This document shows positions 47,244 to 56,579 of a DNA stretch of 64,000 nt, in pieces; position 1 is the stretch's first letter; each line of letters opens with the position of its first letter. Below the pieces are notes generated by a model. That model saw only the letters and a program-made list of their open reading frames with translations. It was not told where the DNA came from and searched no databases. Made by a program: the position numbers and the translations under genes. Source of the DNA: Verrucomicrobiota bacterium (GTDB lineage: Bacteria > Verrucomicrobiota > Verrucomicrobiia > Opitutales > Opitutaceae); NCBI GenBank assembly GCA_014584295.1, contig JACTNC010000063.1, positions 124,001 through 188,000 on the forward strand, read 5' to 3'.

Positions 47244-48419
47244 TCAGCGTGCAGCAAGCACGCCCGGAATGTAGATTTCGTCCAATCCGGGCAGCGTTGT
47301 AATCTTCAGGTCTGAAGCAACCGCCCAGATGTCCCATTGGCCATCGATATAGTTGCGATTGGCAGGGAGCGGACATGCCTGCACAAACAGATACCATTTG
47401 CCGCCAATCTGATAGCTGGCGGGTGTGGCCACATGGTACAGGGCGTCGTCGCGATACAATCCCTTCCACTTTGTCTGCAGGACCGTATCCACATCCAACT
47501 GTTTCCAGCCGCGATCGGGATGCCTGCTGACCGCAACAACAGGACGCCAGCGCTGGCCCTTCGAAAGGCCAACTTCGATGAAGAGAACGTACGTCTGACC
47601 GATTTTCTGCACCTGATGCCACTCGTAGTAGGCATCCGGCGTTGACTCAAAAATCTGCCCCATGCCTCGGGGATCAGCAGTGTTGAAATGCCGCTGCCAC
47701 GTCTTTCCGTCGGTCGATGTCGCCAAACGCAATCCCGGCAGCGTGCCATCCTTGCCCCTGTAGGAATAGTACATGTACCACACCCAGGTGCCGGGCTTGC
47801 TTCCCGGTTCACGCCACACGGCCGATTGTGATACCATCTTCTCGTAAAACGGTGCCGCAGGCTCGGGTGCGAGGATGGGAGCATCCCCGTAGCGTTTGAT
47901 GGTACCGGCATTTACCGAGGCGTAGCCGTCGCCCACTGGCGTGATGGCCAGACCGATGTGATCCTGAATCCCACCCGTGGTCGCCGAGTAGTAGATGTAG
48001 TAGGCATCCTCCTCCGGAACGTGGAGAACCGCGTCGAGCCGCATCGTACGCGCGTCCCAACCGCGCCCGCTGGGGCCAAAGATGGGATTTCCCACGTCCT
48101 GATGCCACGTGAAGGGATCCGCAACGTCCGCCCACGCCTTGCCGACCTCACAGAGCACACGGTTCGTCTTCGGCACACCCGAATAGAACATCACGAGTTT
48201 GGAAGGATCGCGGGGATTCGGCAGGATGCAGGCCTCCTGGATCTGCTGGGACTGCCATGCTGCATCCGAACGGCTGATAATAATCCTTCCCCTGACTTCG
48301 GATGGTGTGGATTGGGGCGAAGAAGCCGCGCACAGACCTTCGCTGGGCAACAAGAACGACGCGGTGCACAGCGCGATGACACGCATGCACCGAGAAACGT
48401 GAGAAAGGCGCCGGGCCAT
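47244..48419 (-). CDS. Exported GH43-like five-bladed propeller protein
   Basis: 391 aa with a signal peptide (MRVIALCTASFLLPSEGLCA, preceded by 11 residues). Repeated propeller-type segments (PSKLVMFYSGV, EEDAYYIYYSATTGG, WVWYMYYSYRG, KIGQTYVLFIEVG, GGKWYLFVQACP) resemble GH43/GH32-fold glycosidases; the catalytic acids could not be assigned with confidence. The ATG shares one base with the stop of the upstream large gene (TGATG), supporting the 48419 start and coupled translation. Confidence 0.8.
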   Translation of the reverse strand: MARRLSHVSRCMRVIALCTASFLLPSEGLCAASSPQSTPSEVRGRIIISRSDAAWQSQQIQEACILPNPRDPSKLVMFYSGVPKTNRVLCEVGKAWADVADPFTWHQDVGNPIFGPSGRGWDARTMRLDAVLHVPEEDAYYIYYSATTGGIQDHIGLAITPVGDGYASVNAGTIKRYGDAPILAPEPAAPFYEKMVSQSAVWREPGSKPGTWVWYMYYSYRGKDGTLPGLRLATSTDGKTWQRHFNTADPRGMGQIFESTPDAYYEWHQVQKIGQTYVLFIEVGLSKGQRWRPVVAVSRHPDRGWKQLDVDTVLQTKWKGLYRDDALYHVATPASYQIGGKWYLFVQACPLPANRNYIDGQWDIWAVASDLKITTLPGLDEIYIPGVLAAR

Positions 48420-51400
48420 CAGGGCACCTCGTACACTTCGATGAGCGCAACACCCTTCACCCCGGCAACCGCCGAGGAGACCTGGGCGGTGTAGGCACCC
48501 GGTGCAAGCGTCAGGACGATCGCGGAGTCTTTGCTGCCGAGAGGCAATGCAAACGCTCCCGTCGCTGAAGCCGCCTGCGAATTCACCAGCGCCAGTGCGG
48601 AGTCGGCACTCCAGTTGTCGTTCTCACCCAGGAAGGTTTCACCCGTGAAGACCTTGAGCACGGTGTCGGCAAGGAAGCCCTGGACACCATAGTCGCTGAG
48701 CGTGGGACCGATGCCGCGGATCAGGACCTTCTTGGGCGCATTGCCCGACACGATGAATCCGCAAATCAGGGTTTCCTCTCCAAACCCGGCCTCATTGCGG
48801 ACGGAGACATTGATCAATCGCTGGCTCTCCAGCTGGGGATTCGCGCTCGCATCGTAGACTTCCGCGAGCGCAATGCCCGTGCCGCCGCTGATGTGCACCG
48901 TGTAGCCGCCGGGATTGAGTGTGAGGAGCAGGGCCGAATCGGCCGAGCCCTCGGCCAGCGGAAATGCTCCCACACGAGCAAACGCCGTCCTCACGTCCGA
49001 CAGATTGGGCAGGGTCCCCCATCCCGTGTTCTCTCCCACTTTGTTCCCGCCGTTGAAGAGCTGAACGGTGGGCGTTTCAAGAAACCCTTGCACGCCGTAC
49101 GGCTGCAGACCCGGGCCAATCCCGCGCACCAGGACGGTCTTGGGCGAGGTTCCCGCAATCACAAAGCCGGTGATCAACGGATTCGCCCCTCCATTTGCCT
49201 TCGAACGCGCGGACACATTGATGAGCCTGTCGTTGGGAGCGATCGATGAACGCACACCGGCAAACGCGATGGCCGGCAGGCTCTGCGGCGCAATCGTGCA
49301 GGTTATCGATCCCGTAGCCGCATCCAACTTGCCCTGCACCACCGTGCTCCCCGAGGTGAACGCGAACGTGCCATCCAGCGCCAGTGTCGTCGTGCCGGCT
49401 ACACGGCTGAGCGGAAGAATGGAAAGCACAAGAACCTGGTTCTGCGGGCCCACCGCCACATACGTGGTTCCCTTCGACGAGCCCAGCGCAGTCAATTGGT
49501 AGAATCCCGCATAGGGAGCCTGGGTGCCTTCCGTCGACAACAGCGGCGCATTGAAGGTCTGCCCGATGGGCTCGATGGTGCCGGTGAGCACTCCGTTGGA
49601 AATCTGACCCGTGATTGTCAGTGGAATCGGCGTCCCATTGCTGACCTCGACGGTGCGCGTGAACGAGTTGCCTGTCAGCGCAAAATCAACCGCGGTGTTC
49701 ACCAGTAGGGATGGCGCAAGAATCAGCAATGTGCCCTGGTTGGACGACGTGCGATACGTGGCACCGATATCACCGTTTCGCGTTCCACCGGCGCCACTGA
49801 GCACGGTGCCAAAATAGGTCGAGGCGCCGGTCGATGAGACCGCGATCGAAAGCATGACATCGGGGGCAGGAAGATAGGTCGCATTTCCTGCCTGGCTGAG
49901 GCGAAGCACAACCGTGCCCGCCGCACCCGTCAGCGTGACCACGTTGCCTGACAGGGTCGCAGGGCCGCTCACCAGATTGATCGACACCGGCAGCCCCGAG
50001 GTAGCGGTCGCAACCACCGAGAAGGGTGCCGATGTCGTCAGTTTGTCGCCCGGCGTCACCGCATTGATGGACTGCGCGGCGCGGTTGCTCGATCCGGTCG
50101 TGCGGTCGACCAGGACCGCGTTGTAATTGCCATCGCCCACCTGCTGGGCCCGGATTGTGACGAGCGCCCCATCATTGACGGTCAGCAGATTGCCCACAAT
50201 CGTCGCATTGCCGGAAACAACCGAGAAACTCACGGGCAGCCCGGAACTTGCCGTCGCCGACAGCGCCACCGGTACACCGATCGTGATCGAGGGAAGGTTG
50301 AATGTCAGGGTCTGCGAGGCCTTGGCGATGACCAGCGTGCCCGTCGCAGTGCCGCCAAAGTTCGGATCGGCGGAAGTCGCCTGCACCGTATAGGAACCCG
50401 CATTGGTCGGGGCTGTCGGGCTGCCGTCATAGGTGAACAGCAAGGCCGAACCGGAGGGCGTGGTCGTCGCGCTGACGGGTTGGGGCTGACCGTTGTAGAC
50501 GCGACTCAGCCCCTCGAGCACGATCGTAAGCTGCGAAGCGGAAATCGTCAGCGTTCCGTTGATCAGATTCGAGAAAGTGTAGTTGGCAGCCTGCAGCGAG
50601 CCGATTTCGACGACGATGGGATAAGTGCCAATGTTGCTCGTGGCCGTCGCCGTCGTCGACAGGATGGGCGCGCCGAACAGCACCGAGGAGGTCTCCCCAT
50701 TGACAAATCCCGTGATGGATGCGGTCAGCGTCGGCGTCAGCGTGTTGTAGGCGCGTGACTTGTCGTCCGCTTTGACGGTCAGCACCGCCTTGCTCACCGT
50801 CAGCGTTCCCGGCGCCATCACAAAGGAATAGTTCGCAGCAGCGAGGGTTCCAATAGTGCTGGTGATTGGAAACGTTCCTACAAAGCTGGCCGTGGTCGCA
50901 GTCGTCGTCAGCGCGGGTGCACCGGTGATGCCAGACGTCTCCAGGGTTTCCCCACCGACAAAACCCGTCATTGTTGCCGTGAGTGTCGGATTCTCGGAAC
51001 CATACGGCCGAGTCTTGTCGTCCGCCTTCACGGTGATCACTGCCTTGATGACCGATAGCGTGAAGGAAGAACTCGAGCTGCGCGCCGGCGTGCCGTCATC
51101 CGTCGCCGTCACGACAATCTCCGACGCGCCAATCGCAGCCGTGCCTGAAAAGGAACGCGTCGCCGGATTGAAGGTGATGCCTTCCGGCAGCCCAGAAACC
51201 GAGTAGGTAAGCGTCTGGCCCGGGTTGGGATCAACAAACATGCCTGCCGGAATGACGTAGGTAAACGGTGTCTTGTATCCGACCGACTTCGCGGAAATCG
51301 CCTGGGCAAGTACGGGTGACTGGTTCGCGGCGACGGCCACACTGGGCCCCGCCCCCGGCGCAACATTGCCCGCGAGATCCGAAGCGGTCCCCGCGGCAAT

Positions 51401-52807
51401 GCTGATTCCAAGGGTACCGGCTCCCTGGATGTTGGTGAGCGTCACGACCCGGGTCGTCAGACCGGTGCCGGAAACCTGCAGCGTCGCCGTGACGCCCCCG
51501 GTTGTGTTGAGTGTGACATCCGCAGGACTCAGCGTGACAGAATCCGCACCGGTGTAAGTGATCGTGAAGGAGAGCGGACCGCTGTCGGTGTCGGGTGTCG
51601 AAGGTGCACCGATTGCCACAGCGGGCACCGTGTTGTCGACGGTGATCGTCTGCCCGCCGGTAAAACCAGCCACGGCACTGTTTCCGGCGGCGTCTACGAT
51701 TCCCGTGCCCGAAGACTTGAGATCGACGCGAAGGCTGCCGTCACCGCCAACACCCGTGACATTGACCGTGAATGTTCCGGGGGATGTGGGCACGAGCGAA
51801 TTCAGGACACCCGTTGCAGTGCCCGTCTTGGTCAGCTCAAAGTCCGTAAGATCAACGCCACTGACCGACTCATTGAACGTGACGGTAAAAGCAACACTCG
51901 TGGCATGAGTCGATGCGGGCCCCACTCGATTGGAGCTGACGACTGTCGGCGCAACGCCGTCAATCACCACGGCACTCGTTCCACCGATGCCATTAAGGGT
52001 GGGCACCACATCGTTGAGCGCGGCATCACGCAGGGTTGCGCCATTGAGATTGATCGTACCCGACAACAGCAGCCCCGTGGGATCAAGGTCCGTTGTCCCG
52101 ACAGTGTAACGGAAGAGAAGCGCTGAAGAGCCGGAGCCCGACACATAAATCGCAAACGGTGCGCCTCCGCTGTCGAGCGTGATGGGGAGAAACGGCAGGC
52201 CACCCGTGCTGAGGTTGGCGACCTTGTTGAGATTGACCGTGAAATCGAGCGTCGACCCCGCCTTGTAGAGTCCGCTGGAAGGTACGGCAACCGAGGTAAC
52301 AACCAATGGTATTGCCTCGACGATAATCCCGGCGGTCGGACCAACATTCGACAGGACAAGGCTGCTGTCCTGAAGCGCGCCATTGCGAATCGTGCCTCCA
52401 TTCAGGTCGATCGAGCCCGCGAGCACAATCCCGTCAGGATCGCTGTCACCCGGCACCGTGACATATCGAAAACGAATGGTCGTCGATCCGCTTCCCGAAA
52501 AGTAGGTCGCATAGACCGCGCCCGAGTTCATGGTCACCTGAATGCGCGGCAGGCCCGTGATGTTCACCGGCTCGTTGAAGAAGACAAAAAAATCCAGGTT
52601 GGCTCCTCCGGGATAGGCGCCGGCAACAGGCGTATCCACACCCGTGACCGCCGGAGCAGCCACCGCTGCACCGGTGAGCGCGCTGAACGCAATCACACCT
52701 GCCATCAACCTGCGGATCCGGACGCCGGCATGGGCGAACGAGCGCGCGCATGTTGCAAGGCTGGTAAGGAAGAAGGCTGGGTTGAGCAACGGTACGGTGG
52801 TTTTCAT
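48419..52807 (-). CDS. Giant secreted MBG/Ig-like surface protein with tandem C-terminal domains
   Basis: 1462 aa. Signal region (LMAGVIAFSALTGAAVAAP) after a 35-residue basic N-terminus. Two ~110-residue repeats follow (VTGVDTPVAGAYPGG..., VTSVAVPSSGLYKAG..., each with SGSGS..FRY). Next come two Ig-like Ca-type modules, a dystroglycan-type cadherin/Ig module (YVIPAGMFVDPNPGQTLTYS) and MBG domains (ITVKADDKTRPYGSENPTLT, LTVKADDKSRAYNTLTPTLT). It ends with two copies of the ~130-residue domain shared with two other proteins here. The frame is open to 53452, but ATG 52807 starts the export signal. Adhesion or a structural surface role is inferred. Confidence 0.88.
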   Translation of the reverse strand: MKTTVPLLNPAFFLTSLATCARSFAHAGVRIRRLMAGVIAFSALTGAAVAAPAVTGVDTPVAGAYPGGANLDFFVFFNEPVNITGLPRIQVTMNSGAVYATYFSGSGSTTIRFRYVTVPGDSDPDGIVLAGSIDLNGGTIRNGALQDSSLVLSNVGPTAGIIVEAIPLVVTSVAVPSSGLYKAGSTLDFTVNLNKVANLSTGGLPFLPITLDSGGAPFAIYVSGSGSSALLFRYTVGTTDLDPTGLLLSGTINLNGATLRDAALNDVVPTLNGIGGTSAVVIDGVAPTVVSSNRVGPASTHATSVAFTVTFNESVSGVDLTDFELTKTGTATGVLNSLVPTSPGTFTVNVTGVGGDGSLRVDLKSSGTGIVDAAGNSAVAGFTGGQTITVDNTVPAVAIGAPSTPDTDSGPLSFTITYTGADSVTLSPADVTLNTTGGVTATLQVSGTGLTTRVVTLTNIQGAGTLGISIAAGTASDLAGNVAPGAGPSVAVAANQSPVLAQAISAKSVGYKTPFTYVIPAGMFVDPNPGQTLTYSVSGLPEGITFNPATRSFSGTAAIGASEIVVTATDDGTPARSSSSSFTLSVIKAVITVKADDKTRPYGSENPTLTATMTGFVGGETLETSGITGAPALTTTATTASFVGTFPITSTIGTLAAANYSFVMAPGTLTVSKAVLTVKADDKSRAYNTLTPTLTASITGFVNGETSSVLFGAPILSTTATATSNIGTYPIVVEIGSLQAANYTFSNLINGTLTISASQLTIVLEGLSRVYNGQPQPVSATTTPSGSALLFTYDGSPTAPTNAGSYTVQATSADPNFGGTATGTLVIAKASQTLTFNLPSITIGVPVALSATASSGLPVSFSVVSGNATIVGNLLTVNDGALVTIRAQQVGDGNYNAVLVDRTTGSSNRAAQSINAVTPGDKLTTSAPFSVVATATSGLPVSINLVSGPATLSGNVVTLTGAAGTVVLRLSQAGNATYLPAPDVMLSIAVSSTGASTYFGTVLSGAGGTRNGDIGATYRTSSNQGTLLILAPSLLVNTAVDFALTGNSFTRTVEVSNGTPIPLTITGQISNGVLTGTIEPIGQTFNAPLLSTEGTQAPYAGFYQLTALGSSKGTTYVAVGPQNQVLVLSILPLSRVAGTTTLALDGTFAFTSGSTVVQGKLDAATGSITCTIAPQSLPAIAFAGVRSSIAPNDRLINVSARSKANGGANPLITGFVIAGTSPKTVLVRGIGPGLQPYGVQGFLETPTVQLFNGGNKVGENTGWGTLPNLSDVRTAFARVGAFPLAEGSADSALLLTLNPGGYTVHISGGTGIALAEVYDASANPQLESQRLINVSVRNEAGFGEETLICGFIVSGNAPKKVLIRGIGPTLSDYGVQGFLADTVLKVFTGETFLGENDNWSADSALALVNSQAASATGAFALPLGSKDSAIVLTLAPGAYTAQVSSAVAGVKGVALIEVYEVP

Positions 52808-53086
52808 GGGACAAAATTCGATGGGCAAGGAACTGCCGGAACAGGCATCGCATGCCGCACGGCGCCCGCCGTGACATGAACCCCATGAGGGCAGGCCTGG
52901 ATGCGTATTTCCCGATCCATCGCATCCAAGGCCATTGCCTGGACGACCACGGTCAACCCCAAAAATCCAGCCATTGCCGTGCAATTGTTGAAGTGCGTGC
53001 AAACGACCCACTTCGATTCGGAATTGCCTCCTGCAATTAGGGTTTGCCTTCGACGCGCCAGTCCGTCGATTCAACAGCCTCCCGCA

Positions 53087-53737
53087 ATGACTCCCTGCCA
53101 GATCGAACTCCTCAACCTGCAGATTGAAACACCCCTGTCCCAGGTCCGTGCCCTCAACCATGAGGATATCCGCACCTTCTCCGAATGGCTGTGCGACCCC
53201 GAAGGCTTCCGCCTCAGGCCCGACCAGGTCCGTGTCAAGACCTGGGATCCCATCTTCGGCTACGAGATCCTCGCCCAGTTTTTTGGGGAAAACGGATTCC
53301 TTGTCCGCACCGCTGATCGCATGCGCGTGGGGGTCAAGAATGCGCGCTCCGCCGGCGACTGGGAAATCATCCAGCAGCTCTTTGTCCGCTTCCTTCACCA
53401 GGAAGCCAATGCCCGCCCGGAAACCATCCGCAATTTTTCGGCAACCGCCCACATCAAGGTCGATGAACCCTACACCGCCTCGGAGTTTCTGCAGCGCTTT
53501 GCAGTGGTTCCCGGGATCGAACGTCCCGCCGCATTGAGTTACGTAAAAATCGCCGACTGGGAAAAGGACATCCGCATCGTGATCGAACCGTCAAACATGC
53601 TGCCGGGACAGTTGTTCATTTCCTGGGACAGCCAGTTCGGGGCAAATCAGGATTGGGACACGTTTGTACCCGTGCTCATGACGGTGATGGAAAACTCCGC
53701 CGCGATTTTCGACCTCCAGATCGCTCCGCTGCGCTGA
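53087..53737 (+). CDS. Uncharacterised cytosolic protein
   Basis: 216 aa, no signal or membrane segment. Mixed alpha/beta look (FSEWLCDPEGFRLRPDQVRV, VGVKNARSAGDWEIIQQLFV, IRIVIEPSNMLPGQLFISWD). The frame is open upstream to 52901, but ATG 53087 avoids an extension that looks non-coding. No known family recognised. Divergent from the giant surface-protein gene with a 279-base gap. Confidence 0.75.
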   Translation: MTPCQIELLNLQIETPLSQVRALNHEDIRTFSEWLCDPEGFRLRPDQVRVKTWDPIFGYEILAQFFGENGFLVRTADRMRVGVKNARSAGDWEIIQQLFVRFLHQEANARPETIRNFSATAHIKVDEPYTASEFLQRFAVVPGIERPAALSYVKIADWEKDIRIVIEPSNMLPGQLFISWDSQFGANQDWDTFVPVLMTVMENSAAIFDLQIAPLR

Positions 53738-54012
53738 GTCATTTCGCCCTCGGGAGATGTCTCCCTCCCGCGTAGGCGGAGACCAGACCGACGCGGGTGA
53801 ATGCCCGCCTGTCACAATCCCGATTGCACGCCCGCAGGAATCTTGGTCTGCTGCCCCGCCGCAATGGATTCCCCGTCCCATTCCGCTCCCGACACCAGCT
53901 CCGACGCACTCCCGAGGCCTTCGCTTTCGTTACAAGCGGCCGCTCGCAAGAGCCGAGGTTGAGCCTACGCCCTCAGCCAGAGAAATAGTCACCCCGCCAT
54001 TGCAACCTTCCC

Positions 54013-56079
54013 GTGTCGATTTCACCGACAGCCCGATCGCGTTTTTCCAAATTTCTCGCTCCTCTGATCGCTCTGATCGTTGTGGGTCTGCTCGCTCAAA
54101 TGGGCGCGCTGCAACCGCTGGACCGAACCTGGCACGACTCGCTCCAGCGGCTCTTCGCCTCCCGGGCACCCGCACCCGGGGAAACCGCCTTCGTGCTCGT
54201 TGATGAACAGTCGCTGGCAGCCATGGGAAATGAGGCCTATGGCATGCGCTGGCCCTGGCCCCGCAAGGCGTTCGCCGGGCTGTTTGCCGCACTTCACCGC
54301 GCAGGTGCCAAGGGCATCGTCGGAGATTTTCTCTTCCTCGAAAATTCAGACGCCACGGAGCAGGACCTTCTGCTCGGTGCCGTCAGCGCGGGCATACCGG
54401 GACTGCGCCTGGGCTCGCTGCACAATCGCGTTCCCGTTTTCTGGTCGGACTCTTTTCGAGGCGCCCATCCGTCGCTTTTTAATCCCACCACCCGCTGGGG
54501 ATCCGTTGAGATCGATCCCGACGCCGATGGTGTGATCAGGACCTACCGCTGGATACACTCGCTGGCATCGTCCGCATCAGGTCCGGATGCCCCCGTGCAG
54601 TTGCCCGCCGAGACGCGCCTTCGCTGGCGCGGCACACTCGATCAATTGCGAGCCCGCAAGATCGATGTGTTGCCCGCAGCGCCGTTTGTCGCGGGCGGAC
54701 TGGAACTTCTCGGCAACGCCCTCGCCAGCGCTCCCGATATGGACCCCGTGCAACTCATGAAGGCCGTTGAGGCGCAACCGCAACCGGCCGGAGAAATCTT
54801 CGAGCGCGTCCGCGGAAAGGTGGTTTTTGTCGGAGCAAATGCTGCTGGCACCTTCGACGAAGTGGCCACTCCCCTGCATGCACCGGAGCCCGGAGTCATC
54901 GTCCACTGGACCGCCTATGCGAACGCCCGGGATGGCCGGTTCCTCAAGGATGCCCCGCCGAGCCTGGCTACACTCGCGCTCCTTCTCGCCGTTGCCCTGA
55001 TCGCCTGGTTCGGACGGCCAGGTCGCGGTCTCGTCATCGCCGGACTCGTCGCCGCCACCGCAGTTCTTGTCGCACTCGGCGGAAGCATCGTTGGTTTCCT
55101 CTCCGGTCTCTGGATTTCACCCGCATCTCCCGTTGTCGGTGCAACCGCTGCGTTTTCCGCGGTCGCCGTGGCGAGTTTTGCCTTCGAACGCGCCCGAAAG
55201 CGTGAGATCCAGGGTTGGTTTGGAGCCTACGTCTCACCCGCGGTCGTGCGGAAACTGATCGCCGATCCCCAGGCACTCGGGCTCGGAGGGGAACGCAGGG
55301 AGGTCACCCTTTTCTTCTCCGACCTGGTCGGTTTCACCGCGCTGTCCGAAAGCATGCCGGCAGAAAAACTCGTCCTGATCATCAACCTCTGCCTCGAGGA
55401 GCTGAGCAGCGCGGTGTTCGAGCACGGCGGTTATGTCGACAAGTATATCGGGGACGCCGTCATGGCGGTGTTCGGACATCCCGAGGATCTCCCCAATCAC
55501 GCCGAGGCGGCCTGCCTCGCCGCACTCTCGTGCGGCCGTCGCTTGGAGGCTCTAAACGTCCGACTCAAACGCGACTACGGCGTCCAGCTCAGCCTGCGCA
55601 TCGGACTAAACACCGGCGAGGCCGTGGTCGGCAACGTGGGCTCCACACGCAAGCGCAACTTCACCGTGCTCGGCGACGCGGTCAACCTCGCCTCGCGGCT
55701 GGAAGGGGCGAACAAGGTATTCGATACGCGGATACTGATCGGACCGCTCACGGCTCAGGCGGTCACGCGCAGCATCGTTACACGGCCGGTAGCCCTCCTC
55801 CGCGTAAAGGGCAAGACGGAGGCCGTCGCGGTGCACGAACCGCTCTGCCCCGCATCCGGCGCCCCGGCTGCAACGCTCCGGTTTGCCGAACGGTCGATCG
55901 CGGGTTTCCGGGCATTCAACGCCGCCGATTTTTCCACCGCAGTCACGGCCTACGAAGAGGCCCTCGAACTTTGTCCGGGCGACAAGGTCTCACTCCGCTA
56001 TCTGAACGAGGCCCGTACCCTTCTCGCAAAAAGCGTGCCCGCAGGCTGGGAACCGGTTTTAACTCTCGAATCCAAATGA
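54013..56079 (+). CDS. CHASE2-domain class III adenylate cyclase
   Basis: 688 aa. One N-terminal membrane helix, an extracytoplasmic CHASE2 sensor (~40-310; ETAFVLVDEQSLAAMG, RWPWPRKAFAGLFAALHRAG), three further helices (~315-390), then a cyclase domain. Metal-binding Asp437 (FSDLVGF) and Asp481 (YIGDAVMAVFG), Lys477, Thr551, Asn558 and Arg562 (AVNLASR) are present. Lys with Thr (not Asp) at the purine-selecting pair is the class IIIb form, which favours ATP. A C-terminal TPR-like helix pair follows. GTG start. First gene of a four-gene set joined by ATGA overlaps to the SH3 gene. Confidence 0.92.
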   Translation: MSISPTARSRFSKFLAPLIALIVVGLLAQMGALQPLDRTWHDSLQRLFASRAPAPGETAFVLVDEQSLAAMGNEAYGMRWPWPRKAFAGLFAALHRAGAKGIVGDFLFLENSDATEQDLLLGAVSAGIPGLRLGSLHNRVPVFWSDSFRGAHPSLFNPTTRWGSVEIDPDADGVIRTYRWIHSLASSASGPDAPVQLPAETRLRWRGTLDQLRARKIDVLPAAPFVAGGLELLGNALASAPDMDPVQLMKAVEAQPQPAGEIFERVRGKVVFVGANAAGTFDEVATPLHAPEPGVIVHWTAYANARDGRFLKDAPPSLATLALLLAVALIAWFGRPGRGLVIAGLVAATAVLVALGGSIVGFLSGLWISPASPVVGATAAFSAVAVASFAFERARKREIQGWFGAYVSPAVVRKLIADPQALGLGGERREVTLFFSDLVGFTALSESMPAEKLVLIINLCLEELSSAVFEHGGYVDKYIGDAVMAVFGHPEDLPNHAEAACLAALSCGRRLEALNVRLKRDYGVQLSLRIGLNTGEAVVGNVGSTRKRNFTVLGDAVNLASRLEGANKVFDTRILIGPLTAQAVTRSIVTRPVALLRVKGKTEAVAVHEPLCPASGAPAATLRFAERSIAGFRAFNAADFSTAVTAYEEALELCPGDKVSLRYLNEARTLLAKSVPAGWEPVLTLESK

Positions 56080-56579
56080 AATCTCACCCTTCCTCACTTC
56101 ACGCGATCCGGGGCGCGCTCATCTGCCTGACCCTTGCGTCGAGCGCCATCGCGTATGACAAGGGCTCCACCGCCTACGCCAAACGTGCGGAGACCCATCT
56201 GCTGGCCGAGCCAAACGCTCTCGCCACCCCCGTCGGCAAGGCCGAATTCGCCGAGGTCCTGAAAGTAATCGAGACCCGCGGACCTTGGCTTCACGTGAAA
56301 TCCAAACATTCAAGCGGCTGGATCTTCGAGGGAAATGTCGCCGCCACCAAGCCCGTCCATGCCCCCGCCGCCGGACTGACCACCCTCAGCGCTTCCGCCA
56401 CCAACACAGTCGCCGCGGCACGTCCACTCAGCGACGCCGGATCCGCCTACGCAGGACGGCATGGCGCCGGAAATGCCCGAGATGACCTCGCATGGCTGGA
56501 GAAGAACGCGGCCAAGACTACCGGCGCAGACGTCGATGCCTTCCTCAAGGCGGGCAAGAAAGGGGAATACCGCCCATGA
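56076..56579 (+). CDS. Exported SH3-domain protein
   Basis: 167 aa. Signal peptide (AIRGALICLTLASSAIAYDK), one bacterial SH3 domain (AETHLLAEPNALATPVGKAE, VIETRGPWLHVKSK, GWIFEGNVA), then a Thr/Ala linker and a charged helical tail (DLAWLEKNAAKTTGADVDAF). Bacterial SH3 domains often bind peptidoglycan. Start and stop overlap the cyclase and protease genes by four bases each. Confidence 0.88.
   Translation: MKSHPSSLHAIRGALICLTLASSAIAYDKGSTAYAKRAETHLLAEPNALATPVGKAEFAEVLKVIETRGPWLHVKSKHSSGWIFEGNVAATKPVHAPAAGLTTLSASATNTVAAARPLSDAGSAYAGRHGAGNARDDLAWLEKNAAKTTGADVDAFLKAGKKGEYRP

Noticed and set aside
46543-47622. 359-codon open frame on the minus strand across the esterase gene
   Set aside because: It overlaps two well-supported genes, has no domain, and its residue make-up is typical of an antisense shadow.
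53752-53765. Possible terminator hairpin GGGAGA-TG-TCTCCC
   Set aside because: Only a 2-base loop and no T run; a chance dyad is more likely.
55215-56075. Upstream extension of the SH3-protein frame inside the cyclase gene
   Set aside because: The region is the cyclase catalytic domain in another frame; the ATG at 56076 with a signal peptide is the real start.
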